Below, in pieces: positions 1-7,901 of a stretch of 64,000 bases of DNA. The position numbers and the translations under genes are program-made. The stretch covers positions 1-64,000 of the forward strand of contig JACRTB010000014.1 of assembly GCA_014385025.1 (NCBI GenBank), given 5' to 3'. Origin of the DNA: Yanshouia hominis (GTDB taxonomy: Bacteria; Bacillota; Clostridia; Oscillospirales; Ruminococcaceae). Position 1 is the stretch's first letter. Each line of letters begins with the position of its first letter. The notes beneath the pieces are model-generated. The model made no database searches and was not told the DNA's origin. It saw only the letters and a list, made by a program, of their open reading frames with translations.

Positions 1-241
1 GCTCCACCATACCAAGGTTTGGATTGCGGCGGCGCATATCCCGGATCAGCTTCAGCTCCGCCTCTGTGTGCTGGTTGGGATGGCTGTGGGGACGTCTGGA
101 CTGACAGGACAGAGACTGCGCCGTTCCGTCCCAGCGAGCCTTCCAGAAGTAGATATAAGACCGGCTCTTGTTGTACTTCTGGCTGGCTCGGCTCACGCCG
201 TATTTCTCCGCGTATTTCATCAGGGATTACCGATATGCCAT
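1..241 (-). pseudogene. IS481-type transposase N-terminus (partial, premature stop)
   Basis: Reading minus from 220 gives a protein beginning MKYAEKYGVSRAS, with KSRSYIYFW and RRPHSHPNQH further on. This is the helix-turn-helix N-terminus of the integrase-like transposases common in Firmicutes IS481/IS3-type elements. A better-placed ATG with an upstream AGGA lies at 241 in the same frame, but a TAA at 229-227 interrupts after four codons. Relatives read through at this position as far as I recall, so this copy may be inactive or may start internally at 220. The catalytic core lies outside the window. Confidence 0.6.
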
Positions 242-362
242 GTCCTGTGTTATACTCTTGCTCATGAAGGATATGGTCTCCTCTCGTTGAGTTGTTGTCC
301 GCAACTTCAACTTTAACCGATCGGGCTCTATCCTTCATCCTTTTTTATTCATCTGTCCAACA
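1..362 (-). mobile_element. IS481-like insertion sequence, 5' terminal part
   Basis: The minus strand begins near 362 with TGTTGGACAGAT, matching the TGT-type ends of IS481-family elements. It then carries a leader of about 110 bp and the start of a transposase that runs off the left edge of the window. Only this end is visible, so the opposite inverted repeat and target duplication cannot be checked. Family assignment rests on the transposase N-terminus. Confidence 0.6.
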
Positions 363-409
363 TGTATTGTAATCCTACACATTCCGGCGCCAATACAAAT
401 ACTTACAGC

Positions 410-438
410 TTGTGTGAAGAAAAAAAACGTAGTATAAT
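410..438 (+). promoter_or_regulatory. Predicted sigma-A promoter for the SGNH hydrolase gene
   Basis: A TTGTGT -35 box (410-415) is followed after 17 bp by a perfect TATAAT -10 box (433-438). The gene start lies at 512 behind AAGGAG at 499-504. The promoter sits just downstream of the insertion sequence end. Confidence 0.6.
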
Positions 439-511
439 GTCATGAGATTCCCTTGTCTTTCATGGGAACGTATGAATTTTGTAAAATTTTACATAATAAG
501 GAGAATCCCTC

Positions 512-1441
512 GTGCCCAATCTCGAATTTCGCCCCAAACGCCGCCGCAAGCGCCGCGGCGCTCCTATTTTGGTCGGCGTCCTCTGCGCCGCCGTCTTTTC
601 CGCTGCCGCCGCCGGAATCTGGCAGCTGAACAGCACCCCCGTTCAGGCCCTCAAGCCGCTGGAGCTGGACCCTTCGGTTGTTGCCGCCTTCTCCTCAAGC
701 CCTCAGGCCGTTGCGGTTCAGGCGGCCCCCTCATCCGAGCCGGAGTCCTCTTCGCAGGAACCCTTCCCGGAAGAGGTCTCCTCTGAGCCGGCGCAAAGCG
801 CTTCCGGACAGAGCGAATCCGCACAGACGCCCGGCGCGCTCGAAGAACAGCCTCGGGTAACCAGCGCGTACTTCGATGACGCGGTTTTTATCGGCGACTC
901 CATTACCACAGGCATTAAGCTCTATGATGTAATGTCCAACACCACCGTTCTTGCCTCCACCGGAATCGGCTTGGAGAACATTCTTTCAAAACCGGCCATC
1001 AAGTACGGTGAGGAAACCCTTACGGCGATGCAGGCACTCGCAAAAACCGGAGCCAAAAAGGTCTACATCATGCTTGGAGCCAACAGCATCCTCGGTGATC
1101 ACGACACCATGGTCGGCCTTTACGGGAATCTGATCGACGAAGTGCGCAGAAACGCGCCGGACAGCGTCATCTATGTCCAGTCCGTCCTGCCGATCAACGA
1201 AGAGATTTTTCATGTCAAATACAACCCCAATACCGACAACAGCGATATTATGGACTTTAATAAAAAACTGGCCGCCCTCGCCGCCGAAAAGCAGGCATAT
1301 TACCTCGATGTCGGTTCAGTCTTCCGGGATGAAACGGGAGGAATGCCCGCCGACTACACCCCGGACGGAATGCACATCAACTCGGCGCAGTATATCATGT
1401 GGTTTGATTACCTCAAGACCCACGCGATCGCCGCAGAATAA
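512..1441 (+). CDS. Exported SGNH/GDSL-type hydrolase
   Basis: 309 residues starting at GTG behind a well-spaced AAGGAG. A basic N-terminus (KRRRKRR) and one hydrophobic segment at about residues 17-36 indicate a signal anchor. A Ser/Glu/Pro/Gln-rich linker runs to about residue 115, so the catalytic domain is outside the membrane. SGNH signatures are visible: GDS with Ser130, GANS with Asn191, and an Asp285-x-x-His288 pair (PDGMH) near the C-terminus. The family includes lipases, esterases and cell-wall or polysaccharide O-deacetylases; the substrate cannot be told here. The next gene, a DUF4358 lipoprotein, follows after 42 bp and is probably co-transcribed. This pairing suggests an envelope role. 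Confidence 0.85.
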   Translation: MPNLEFRPKRRRKRRGAPILVGVLCAAVFSAAAAGIWQLNSTPVQALKPLELDPSVVAAFSSSPQAVAVQAAPSSEPESSSQEPFPEEVSSEPAQSASGQSESAQTPGALEEQPRVTSAYFDDAVFIGDSITTGIKLYDVMSNTTVLASTGIGLENILSKPAIKYGEETLTAMQALAKTGAKKVYIMLGANSILGDHDTMVGLYGNLIDEVRRNAPDSVIYVQSVLPINEEIFHVKYNPNTDNSDIMDFNKKLAALAAEKQAYYLDVGSVFRDETGGMPADYTPDGMHINSAQYIMWFDYLKTHAIAAE

Positions 1442-1483
1442 AAGGATAAAAAACCATCATACTGAAAAGGAGAAAGTTTTCCC

Positions 1484-1954
1484 ATGAAGAAGCTTGCTGT
1501 TTTTGCGCTCTGCACGCTGATGATCCTCTCCCTGGCCGCCTGCGGCTCCAAATCCGAGGCAAAGGAGCTGGATCTCGACGCTTTCGCCAAGCAGGTGATC
1601 GACGCCGTTGAATACGACGATGATATGGTCCAGCTCAACGAGCAGATCGCCTCGGAATATTATGGTCTTTCCTTTGACGGGCTGGAGCAATGGGTCGCTT
1701 ACGGGTCCGGCACGGCGGCCACCACCAATGAGCTGATGCTGATGCGGCTCAAGGATGATGCGGCGGTTTCCGCCGCCAAGGAAGCGGTTCAAAAGCGAAT
1801 TGACGATCAGACTTCCAATTATGAGGGGTATCGTCCGGATGAATTGTTCCGGCTGGAAAACGCAGTGATCGAGGTACGGGGAAGCTACCTGCTTTTCTCA
1901 ATCTCCCCGGATAATGATACCGTGACGAAGCTCTTTGAAGATGCCCTCAAATAA
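1484..1954 (+). CDS. DUF4358-type lipoprotein
   Basis: 156 residues with a classic lipoprotein signal: MKK, a hydrophobic stretch, then the lipobox LAAC with Cys at about residue 20. The mature part is acidic and matches in pattern the DUF4358 family of Clostridia lipoproteins, a single small domain of unknown function. The start is preceded by AAAGGAG. It lies directly downstream of the exported SGNH hydrolase, a neighbourhood often seen for this family, so a role in envelope processing beside the hydrolase is an inference from context only. Confidence 0.8.
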   Translation: MKKLAVFALCTLMILSLAACGSKSEAKELDLDAFAKQVIDAVEYDDDMVQLNEQIASEYYGLSFDGLEQWVAYGSGTAATTNELMLMRLKDDAAVSAAKEAVQKRIDDQTSNYEGYRPDELFRLENAVIEVRGSYLLFSISPDNDTVTKLFEDALK

Positions 1955-2062
1955 GCAGGAGGCAGCAGCCGGCCGTATTGAATCCGGCCGCCGCGTTTCC
2001 CCGGCATGGTGCCGCCCGCTCTTCCTGCAGAGCGGCACTGCAAACTGAAAAGGAGCTGCGGT

Positions 2063-2413
2063 ATGGTTTTTGAATGTAGCGCCATTATTCTGATTATTTT
2101 AATTCTTTCGGTTCTGATTCTGCGTTCCGGCAGCCGAAGCGGCTGGGGCGTTGCAGTACTGCCGCTGCTTCTTGTGCCTGCCGGCCATATCGCCGGGAAC
2201 TGGCTGGTTCCGCCGTTTTCCCGCCTGATCCCCGCCGACACCCCCGCCACTTGGATCGGCTTTGAGCTGATCACCCTGGCTGTTACCTGCCTTCTGCTCG
2301 GACTGATCTCCTATAAGATCAAACGGCGCAGCGCCAAGCTCGCCTATCTGGTGGTCTGCGGTGGATTTTCGGTTATCCTGACCTGTGTGCTGATTGTACG
2401 GACGGTTCTGTAG
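2063..2413 (+). CDS. Small hydrophobic membrane protein, unknown function
   Basis: 116 residues from ATG at 2063, chosen because AAAGGAG lies 8 bp upstream; a longer in-frame start at 2006 lacks a ribosome site. Three hydrophobic segments are visible, at about residues 4-18, 28-45 and 68-112 (the last probably two helices), separated by short basic loops. I do not recognise the family. It is 108 bp from the DUF4358 gene and on the same strand, so it may be the last gene of that transcription unit. Confidence 0.6.
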   Translation: MVFECSAIILIILILSVLILRSGSRSGWGVAVLPLLLVPAGHIAGNWLVPPFSRLIPADTPATWIGFELITLAVTCLLLGLISYKIKRRSAKLAYLVVCGGFSVILTCVLIVRTVL

Positions 2414-2561
2414 CCCGCCCGCGGAAAGGGAAGGACCGATAAGCCGGAAGGTGATTCGAAACCATGTCAGATGATGCTTCCGCCCCCTGCGGGGAGGGAA
2501 GGCATACATGATGGAACAACGCCGCGCATCTTCGTAAGGTGCGGTTTTTGCATCCCCTCGG

Positions 2562-2594
2562 GAAGGGAGGGCGCCTTTAAGGCGCCCTCCCTTC
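2562..2594. terminator. Bidirectional terminator hairpin between convergent genes
   Basis: A perfect 16-bp inverted repeat, GAAGGGAGGGCGCCTT against its complement, with almost no loop, lies between the plus-strand small membrane protein and the minus-strand gene at 2577-2990. The stop codon of the minus-strand gene sits in the hairpin loop. A T-rich stretch follows on the plus side only. Confidence 0.55.
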
Positions 2595-2990
2595 TCCTTT
2601 TCTGAAAAGGGAGCAGCGCAGCACCCCGGTGACGCCCAGCACCGGAATGCAGAGCAGAAACCACAGCAGAAAGAACGGCAGGCAGATCTGCCCCCAAAGC
2701 TGCATAGGCATCCGGGAGTAGTCCCAAACACCCCATCCAAGCGCGAGGTTTACCACGCATCCCACCGCAAACTCGACCGCGGTTACCGCAAGCGCCCCTG
2801 CAAAGCAGCGCCAAAGAAGCGGGCGGTGGGAAAAACGGACGTCAATCTGGTAGAGCAGAAAAAAGCAGATTCCGCCGGTCACCGCCATGCTCCAGTGGGT
2901 GTATCCCCGCCAGGAAAGCTCCAGCAGGCAATAGCCGAGCGATCCAATGGTATAGAGGATCGCCGCTTCTGCAATTCTGCGTCTGGCCAT
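2577..2990 (-). CDS. Putative membrane protein of the CmpB / 'ABC-transporter type IV' family
   Basis: 137 residues from ATG at 2990, which has GAGGAGG ideally placed; the longer open frame upstream lacks a good start site. Four hydrophobic segments are visible. The central motif RGYTHWSM, followed by a Gly-rich helix, is the hallmark I associate with PF06541, annotated as putative ABC-transporter type IV (CmpB). No transport function has been shown for that family as far as I know, so the name should be treated as a label. The gene is convergent with 2063-2413 and shares its terminator hairpin. Confidence 0.65.
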   Translation of the reverse strand: MARRRIAEAAILYTIGSLGYCLLELSWRGYTHWSMAVTGGICFFLLYQIDVRFSHRPLLWRCFAGALAVTAVEFAVGCVVNLALGWGVWDYSRMPMQLWGQICLPFFLLWFLLCIPVLGVTGVLRCSLFRKGEGRAP

Positions 2991-3809
2991 CCGTATTCCT
3001 CCTCTGCAAGACAATCCGCTCAAAAGTCTTCCCCGCTTCACCAAAAACATGAGCGGAAAGATCAGGAACAGCCAGATACAATTTGTCAAAATGTTCCAAG
3101 CCGCATCCTTCAGGCGGGCCGCCGGTCCGGCCGGAACCATCAGAGGCTTTTGCCGGCGGTATCTCAAAGCGCATTGAAATCTTTTCTCCCGCACTGCCGC
3201 CCTGCCACCCGTAAGTGGGTGGTGTTCCGCAAAGCCGCCGCTGAATGCCGGCTCGGTTTTATGTCTCTTATATTCTGATTGGCGCGGCGTTTGTCATTTG
3301 CCAGCCCAGTTTTGTATTGCACCTTGCGGGATGATTATCATTTACCGGCTCAAATTTTAATCCCCTTTTGCCCCGGGTTTGGAATTGGTCTGCTTGCTTC
3401 CACATCCCTCTTTGCTTCAGGTTTGGAATTGGTCTGCTTGCTTCCATATCCCTCTTTGCCCGGCACTTGGATCGAAACTCCTTGATGCGGCGCTGTCTTC
3501 AGTGAAACCGGAGGTTTCCGGGGCTGCCTCTCAGTTCCATTGAAGGCTCATGGAGGTTGAACAACTCGAATCATGAGTCAAACGCATGGTTCGAACAGGT
3601 CTTAAAAGGGCGTATTACCGGTCCGCCGTTTAAAAGGCTCTGAATATTTTTACCCGCATCACATACGCAGCGGCTGCAAAAGCAGAAATACTCTCTGATT
3701 AACCCCCTATTTCCTTAACGATCTGTCATTTCGCTGCGCTCATTACCGAAAGCGAAAGCTTTTTGTTGCCACCGGTTCTGCTGGCGGCCGTCTCGGCACA
3801 ACTCAAAAA
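2991..3809. other. 820-bp intergenic region with short direct repeats
   Basis: No convincing gene is visible; open frames here lack ribosome sites and family resemblance. It contains a 39-bp direct repeat (separate entry) and a CCGGAGGTTTCCGGG string at about 3509 that recurs at about 50195 in another intergenic region. It lies between two minus-strand genes, so part of it must hold the promoter for 2577-2990. Confidence 0.4.
3377..3459. repeat. Two-copy direct repeat, 44-bp period
   Basis: A 39-bp unit beginning GTTTGGAATTGGTCTGC occurs at 3377-3415 and 3421-3459 with one mismatch (CACATC versus CATATC). The five bases TTCAG separate the copies. It is non-coding. Confidence 0.8.
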
Positions 3810-3838
3810 AGCGTCCGGCTCTTTTCGAGCCGGACGCT
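3810..3838 (-). terminator. Rho-independent terminator after the LarA-family gene
   Basis: A 12-bp perfect stem, AGCGTCCGGCTC (3810-3821) pairing with 3827-3838 around a 5-nt loop, has A6 on its left and T5 on its right. Read on the minus strand it sits about 100 bp beyond the stop of the LarA-like gene and is followed by a T-run. The symmetric flanks would also stop plus-strand transcription. Confidence 0.75.
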
Positions 3839-3934
3839 TTTTCAGCAAAGGATTACAATATGTTTTGGAAACTCCACGGCGGAATTCATCCGCCCCGTCC
3901 GCCTTTCCGCAGCGGAAAAGCCGGAGAATCAATC

Positions 3935-5428
3935 TCAGCCGCAGCAGGGATGACCGCCCAGATCGACATGGGTGCTGTTCTGGGAGGGGTCCTTCATGCA
4001 AAGGTGAACCGCCGTCGTCTTAAAGGCGCGCGGCAGCGCGAGGATGTTGGGGTTGGGGCCGACAAACTTTCTCTTTGCGTCCTCGAGCGCCTCCTCAAAG
4101 GTCGCGCGGGTCTTCAGGCCCATTCCGCGGGCGATGCCGGGTTCACGGGCGCCGACAATATAGATGGCGCTGGTGTTCATCTCCGCAATGTGGCCGCAGC
4201 TCATCATCGAGAAGCCATGGAAGGGGTGAAATGCGTTGGCAAAGCGATACTTGCGGATGTACTCTTCCTTGGTGGCGAAATATTCACCGTAACGGTTCAT
4301 ATCGGGCAGTGTCTGCATATAATCATGCTGGAACATCTCATAAAGCTCCCGCAGATAGGGCCAGCGCTCGTCATGGAAGTAGCCGTCGCAGATCGATGAA
4401 ACGATGAAGACACAGTGCTCCGACATGATTCGCTTGTGGCGGATCACCTGAGCCGAAAGAGCCTGCATCATTTGAATCGGGTTGGTGCCCATACCGTTGC
4501 CATAATGGAAATTAGTGGGCATTCCAAAGACGATCACATCGTATTTTTTCTCCGCCCAGTGGACATAGGTGCGCTTGTCGGCGACCGCCCAGGAAGCGGG
4601 CTGCATTTCCTTCGCATAGCCTGAGAAAATCTGAATCTGGCGGGACAGGCTGTCGAGCACCGCGTCACAGCAGAAGAACTTCTTGCCCATCTTCTCTTCC
4701 ATGAACATGCCCTGCTGATCAAACTTGCGGCGCATCTCGCTCGTATTGGAAACAGGGGTAAAATCAGGGCGGTGCATTACTTCCGGCACGTGGTGCGCGC
4801 CGATGCTGCGCCAGTGGGAGATTCCGGTGGCGCAATGCTTGTAGCCGCCCGAATAAGCGCCATAAGGATTTCCCTGCGTATGCCCGATCAGGATTGCCAC
4901 ATCGGCGTCATAGACATACTTATTCATAATAACATGGTCGCCATGGTCGGTATAGCCGAGATCTACCAGATGCTCATAGTCCTCGCTGTCGTGGCTGGTA
5001 ATCTGTCGGCAAGGATAGAACTCATTAAAAAGCTCATCTCCCAGAATTGTTTTCATCTCCGGCACAGTGGCGCGGGGATGCAGGCCGTTCGAAATCAGCA
5101 GCAGGATATCCTTTTTCTCGACGCCCGCGCGATAAAGCTCATCGATGCAGGCCCGAATCGCGACCTTACGATGGCTGGTGGGCTGGTTGCCGCCCTTCAC
5201 AATGTCAGGAATCACGATGACCACGGTGCTCCCCTTGTGGGCCAGATCAAACAGAGCCGGCATCCCAATCGGGTTGCGGATACTTTCCAGAGTCGCATGG
5301 TAAAGGGTGTCCCAATCCTGCGGCAGGCAGGGGGGGTCCGGCACCGTCTCGCCCGGCACAAAGACATCGGTGCTGTCCGGAAGCAGCGCATCCATCGTTC
5401 CATTTCCGTATTCGAATGACAATTTCAT
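3935..5428 (-). CDS. LarA-family nickel-pincer-dependent racemase/epimerase
   Basis: 497 residues from ATG at 5428 behind AAAGGAG. The fold matches lactate racemase LarA (DUF2088 N-terminal plus C-terminal domain). Key positions line up: His117 in SNGLHPRAT, His183 in IGHTQ, Lys197 in SGGYKHCATG (the lysine that holds the nickel-pincer cofactor in LarA) and His212/213. Characterised LarA homologues act on lactate, other 2-hydroxyacids and sugar acids such as gluconate. At 497 residues this is longer than classical LarA (about 425). It diverges from the 13-gene operon and shares its LacI-type operator, so it probably epimerises a hydroxyacid made or used there. No cofactor synthesis genes larB, larC or larE are in the window. 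Confidence 0.85.
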   Translation of the reverse strand: MKLSFEYGNGTMDALLPDSTDVFVPGETVPDPPCLPQDWDTLYHATLESIRNPIGMPALFDLAHKGSTVVIVIPDIVKGGNQPTSHRKVAIRACIDELYRAGVEKKDILLLISNGLHPRATVPEMKTILGDELFNEFYPCRQITSHDSEDYEHLVDLGYTDHGDHVIMNKYVYDADVAILIGHTQGNPYGAYSGGYKHCATGISHWRSIGAHHVPEVMHRPDFTPVSNTSEMRRKFDQQGMFMEEKMGKKFFCCDAVLDSLSRQIQIFSGYAKEMQPASWAVADKRTYVHWAEKKYDVIVFGMPTNFHYGNGMGTNPIQMMQALSAQVIRHKRIMSEHCVFIVSSICDGYFHDERWPYLRELYEMFQHDYMQTLPDMNRYGEYFATKEEYIRKYRFANAFHPFHGFSMMSCGHIAEMNTSAIYIVGAREPGIARGMGLKTRATFEEALEDAKRKFVGPNPNILALPRAFKTTAVHLCMKDPSQNSTHVDLGGHPCCG

Positions 5429-5484
5429 CTTTTTTGCTCCTTTATCTCTCTTGGCTGCAAATCACTGGCTTTCGAAATTATTCT

Positions 5485-5513
5485 AGCATACTAAGCGCAA
5501 TCGATGTATGCAA
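5485..5513 (-). promoter_or_regulatory. Predicted promoter for the LarA-family gene
   Basis: On the minus strand, TTGCAT (5513-5508) is followed after 17 bp by TATGCT (5490-5485), about 57 bp before the start codon. The -35 box overlaps the edge of the 36-bp palindrome at 5508-5543, so a repressor there would compete directly with RNA polymerase. Confidence 0.45.
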
Positions 5514-5543
5514 ATTTAAGCAAACGTTTGCTTAAATTTGCAT
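5508..5543. promoter_or_regulatory. LacI-family operator, perfect 36-bp palindrome
   Basis: The sequence is perfectly self-complementary over 36 bp, centred on ACGT, with core AAGCAAACGTTTGCTT. An even palindrome with a central CG is the standard LacI/GalR-type operator form. It lies between the divergent LarA-like gene and the transporter operon. The obvious candidate to bind it is the LacI-type regulator encoded at 16127-17170. Confidence 0.75.
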
Positions 5544-5615
5544 CAGTATTCGAGCAATACATTTGGGCATTTTACATGATAATTGCTTTTTAATATTGAA
5601 ATTGATTGAATTTCC

Positions 5616-5644
5616 TTGACTTTTGTTGTTTTTTTGCATAAAAT
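5616..5644 (+). promoter_or_regulatory. Predicted promoter of the transporter/catabolic operon
   Basis: TTGACT (5616-5621), a 17-bp spacer and TAAAAT (5639-5644) form a good sigma-A promoter in very AT-rich DNA. The first gene starts at 5825, leaving a leader of about 170 nt. Confidence 0.6.
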
Positions 5645-5670
5645 ATAATTAATATAATTGTTATATTTTA

Positions 5671-5690
5671 GCGTCAACGTTTGCTTTAAT
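5671..5690. promoter_or_regulatory. Second, imperfect LacI-type operator
   Basis: CAACGTTTGCTTTAA repeats the right half and centre of the 36-bp palindrome, while the left half (GCGTCAAC) is only partly conserved. It lies about 20-40 bp downstream of the predicted transcription start. Two such sites about 155 bp apart would allow repression by looping or by roadblock. Confidence 0.5.
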
Positions 5691-5824
5691 TTTGATTGAA
5701 AATCTTTTGAAGAGCAGGCAGAATAAAGAAACAGGGACCTGGTCCATTCCTCTTCCAGAAGGATACCGAGAGGGCGGACCATATTCGAAAAGGCAGATAT
5801 GAAAAAGTATGGAGGAACTGTACG

Positions 5825-6955
5825 ATGAAAAAGCTTTCTCGAGGTTTGAAATCCGTGTGTTCACTGGCATTGGCGCTGATGCTGACAATGTCGCTTGTCG
5901 CCTGCGGCGGCTCTTCTTCCAGTGCCGCACCCGCTTCCTCGGCCGCTCCGGCTCCTGCGGGCAGCTCGGAAGCCACTCCCGCCCCCGCTGAAAAAATTCC
6001 GCTGAAGATCAGCCACCACCCCTACATTCACGCGCTGCCCAGTGTCTACGCTGAGCAAAACGGCATGTATGACAAATACGATTACGAGATCACCCAGTAT
6101 TCCGGCGGTCCGACTCAGAACGAGGCCATTTCGTCCGGCGCTTGGGAAGTCGGCTCGACCGGTACCGGCGGCGCAATCCTCGGTGCTTCCGGCTATAACC
6201 TGAAGGTCATCGGCTTCACCTGCGGTGACACCAACACCACCGACCTTTGGGTTCGCCCTGACAGCCCCCTGCTTAAAGCCGCGCAGGATGAAAACGGCAT
6301 CTACGGCACCGCCGCCGACTGGAAGGGCATGAAGATTCTCTGCCCGACCGGCACCTCCTGCCAGATGGTTCTCATCGGTACTCTTGAGCATCTCGGCCTT
6401 TCCCAGAACGATGTCGAAGTCATCGATATGAGCGTCGCGCAGTCCTTCCCCGCCTTTAAGGCCGGCGAGGCCGACATGGTTGCTCTCTGGTCGCCCTTCG
6501 GCTTTGCCGCCGAGAAGGAAGGCTGGGTCAAGGTTTCTTCCGCCAAGCAGCTCGGAATCAATCTCCCCTGCCTCGTTGTCGCGACGGAAGACGCTGTGAA
6601 GAACCGTCCCGAGGTCGTTCAGGATTGGCTGCAGACCTATCTTGATGCCGGCGTGGCGCTGAACGACCAGGAGACCGAAAAGACCGCTCAGCTCCTCTTC
6701 GACTTTGAAAAGCAGGAAGGCATCAAGATGGAAGAGGATGTCTCGATCCTTGAAGTTGAGAATCGCCCCTTCCCCACCATTGAGGAGAACAAGGCACTCT
6801 TCCTCGAGGATGCCGACGGCACCTGTGAAGCGGAGCGAATCCTTCTGACCTTCGCCGACTTCATGATCTCCCAGGGCAAGCTGACCGAGGCTGACAAGCA
6901 GAGAATGATCGACAACAACTTTGTCGATACCTCGTTCATGAAGAACATCAAGTAA
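5825..6955 (+). CDS. ABC transporter substrate-binding lipoprotein (TauA/SsuA/NMT1 type)
   Basis: 376 residues starting at ATG behind GGAGG. The signal peptide ends in lipobox LVAC (Cys at about residue 27), followed by a Ser/Ala/Pro-rich tether to about residue 56. The mature domain has the NMT1/TauA pattern: a first strand PLKISHHP, an AEQNGMYDKYDYEI helix, a GPTQNEAISSG loop, and a hinge with SVAQSFPAFKAGEADMVALW. Family members bind taurine, alkanesulfonates, thiamine precursors and related small polar compounds. It is the first gene of the operon and is followed by two permeases and two ATPases. The ligand is unknown; the catabolic genes downstream suggest a sugar-like or sulfonated compound. 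Confidence 0.85.
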   Translation: MKKLSRGLKSVCSLALALMLTMSLVACGGSSSSAAPASSAAPAPAGSSEATPAPAEKIPLKISHHPYIHALPSVYAEQNGMYDKYDYEITQYSGGPTQNEAISSGAWEVGSTGTGGAILGASGYNLKVIGFTCGDTNTTDLWVRPDSPLLKAAQDENGIYGTAADWKGMKILCPTGTSCQMVLIGTLEHLGLSQNDVEVIDMSVAQSFPAFKAGEADMVALWSPFGFAAEKEGWVKVSSAKQLGINLPCLVVATEDAVKNRPEVVQDWLQTYLDAGVALNDQETEKTAQLLFDFEKQEGIKMEEDVSILEVENRPFPTIEENKALFLEDADGTCEAERILLTFADFMISQGKLTEADKQRMIDNNFVDTSFMKNIK

Positions 6956-7043
6956 TCTCGCAGAAGGGGACATGCGCTCGACACAACAGGTGAAGCGCAT
7001 GTCCCTTTCCCCCTCTATACCACAGGAAGGATGATTTAAGAGC

Positions 7044-7901
7044 ATGGCAAATGAAAAGCCAAGCAGTGCCGTTCACGATGCGGCGGCGGTTTCTGAATCG
7101 ATCAGAATCGAAAACCAGAACCGCGCGCGGGAAAAGCGGCAGCTGTTTCTCATCTCACTGACCAGCGTTGTGATCTGCCTTCTGATTTGGGAGATCGCGG
7201 TGCGCACCGCGCTGATCAACCCCAAATACCTGTCGGCTCCCTCGCAGGTCTTCCAAAGCTTCATCACGAAATTTTACGATCCAAAGCCTGACGGCGCCAT
7301 CCTGCCGGTCCACTTCATTTCGAGCCTCTATCTGGCGCTGGTCGGCTATTTTGCCGCGGTCGTCATTGGCATCCCGCTCGGGCTGGTCATGGGATACTCC
7401 AAGGTCTTTTACAAGCTGATCAATCCGATCTTTGAGATTGTCCGGCCGATCCCCCCGATTGCCTGGATTCCGCTTTCGGTCATCTGGCTCGGCATCGGCA
7501 CCACCGCCAAAGGCTTCATTATCTTTCTGGCGGCCTTTGTCCCCTGCGTGATCAATGCCTATACCGGAGTACATCAGACTAATCCCACCCTGATCAATGT
7601 TGCCAAAACCTGCGGCGCCAACGACTGGCAGATCTTTACCACCGTCTGCATTCCCTCCGCTCTGCCGCTGACCTTTACCGGCCTGCGCGTGGCGCTGGGC
7701 AACTCCTGGTCGACGCTGGTTGCCGCCGAACTGCTTTCCGCCAAGGCCGGCCTCGGCTACATGATCCAGCAGGGACGTTCGCTGGTCCGCCCTGATATCA
7801 TCATCGTCGGCATGCTCTCGATCGGCATCACCGGCGCACTGCTTTCCGCCTGCCTGAGCCGGGTGGAAAAGAAATTCGTGAAAGGCAGGAATGCAAGATG
7901 A
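7044..7901 (+). CDS. ABC transporter permease 1 (TauC/SsuC type)
   Basis: 285 residues with a charged N-terminal extension of about 35 residues and then six predicted membrane segments. The cytoplasmic EAA loop that contacts the ATPase is recognisable around NVAKTCGANDWQIFTTVCIP, and VRPIPPIAWIPLSVIWLG is a signature of TauC/SsuC-type permeases. The start is behind AAGGA. The stop overlaps the start of the second permease by 4 bp (ATGA), so the two are translationally coupled and probably form a heterodimer. Confidence 0.9.
   Translation: MANEKPSSAVHDAAAVSESIRIENQNRAREKRQLFLISLTSVVICLLIWEIAVRTALINPKYLSAPSQVFQSFITKFYDPKPDGAILPVHFISSLYLALVGYFAAVVIGIPLGLVMGYSKVFYKLINPIFEIVRPIPPIAWIPLSVIWLGIGTTAKGFIIFLAAFVPCVINAYTGVHQTNPTLINVAKTCGANDWQIFTTVCIPSALPLTFTGLRVALGNSWSTLVAAELLSAKAGLGYMIQQGRSLVRPDIIIVGMLSIGITGALLSACLSRVEKKFVKGRNAR

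Noticed and set aside
5645-5824. Riboswitch in the operon leader
   Set aside because: The 170-nt leader is AT-rich with an operator-like site, but no conserved riboswitch core or terminator hairpin could be seen.
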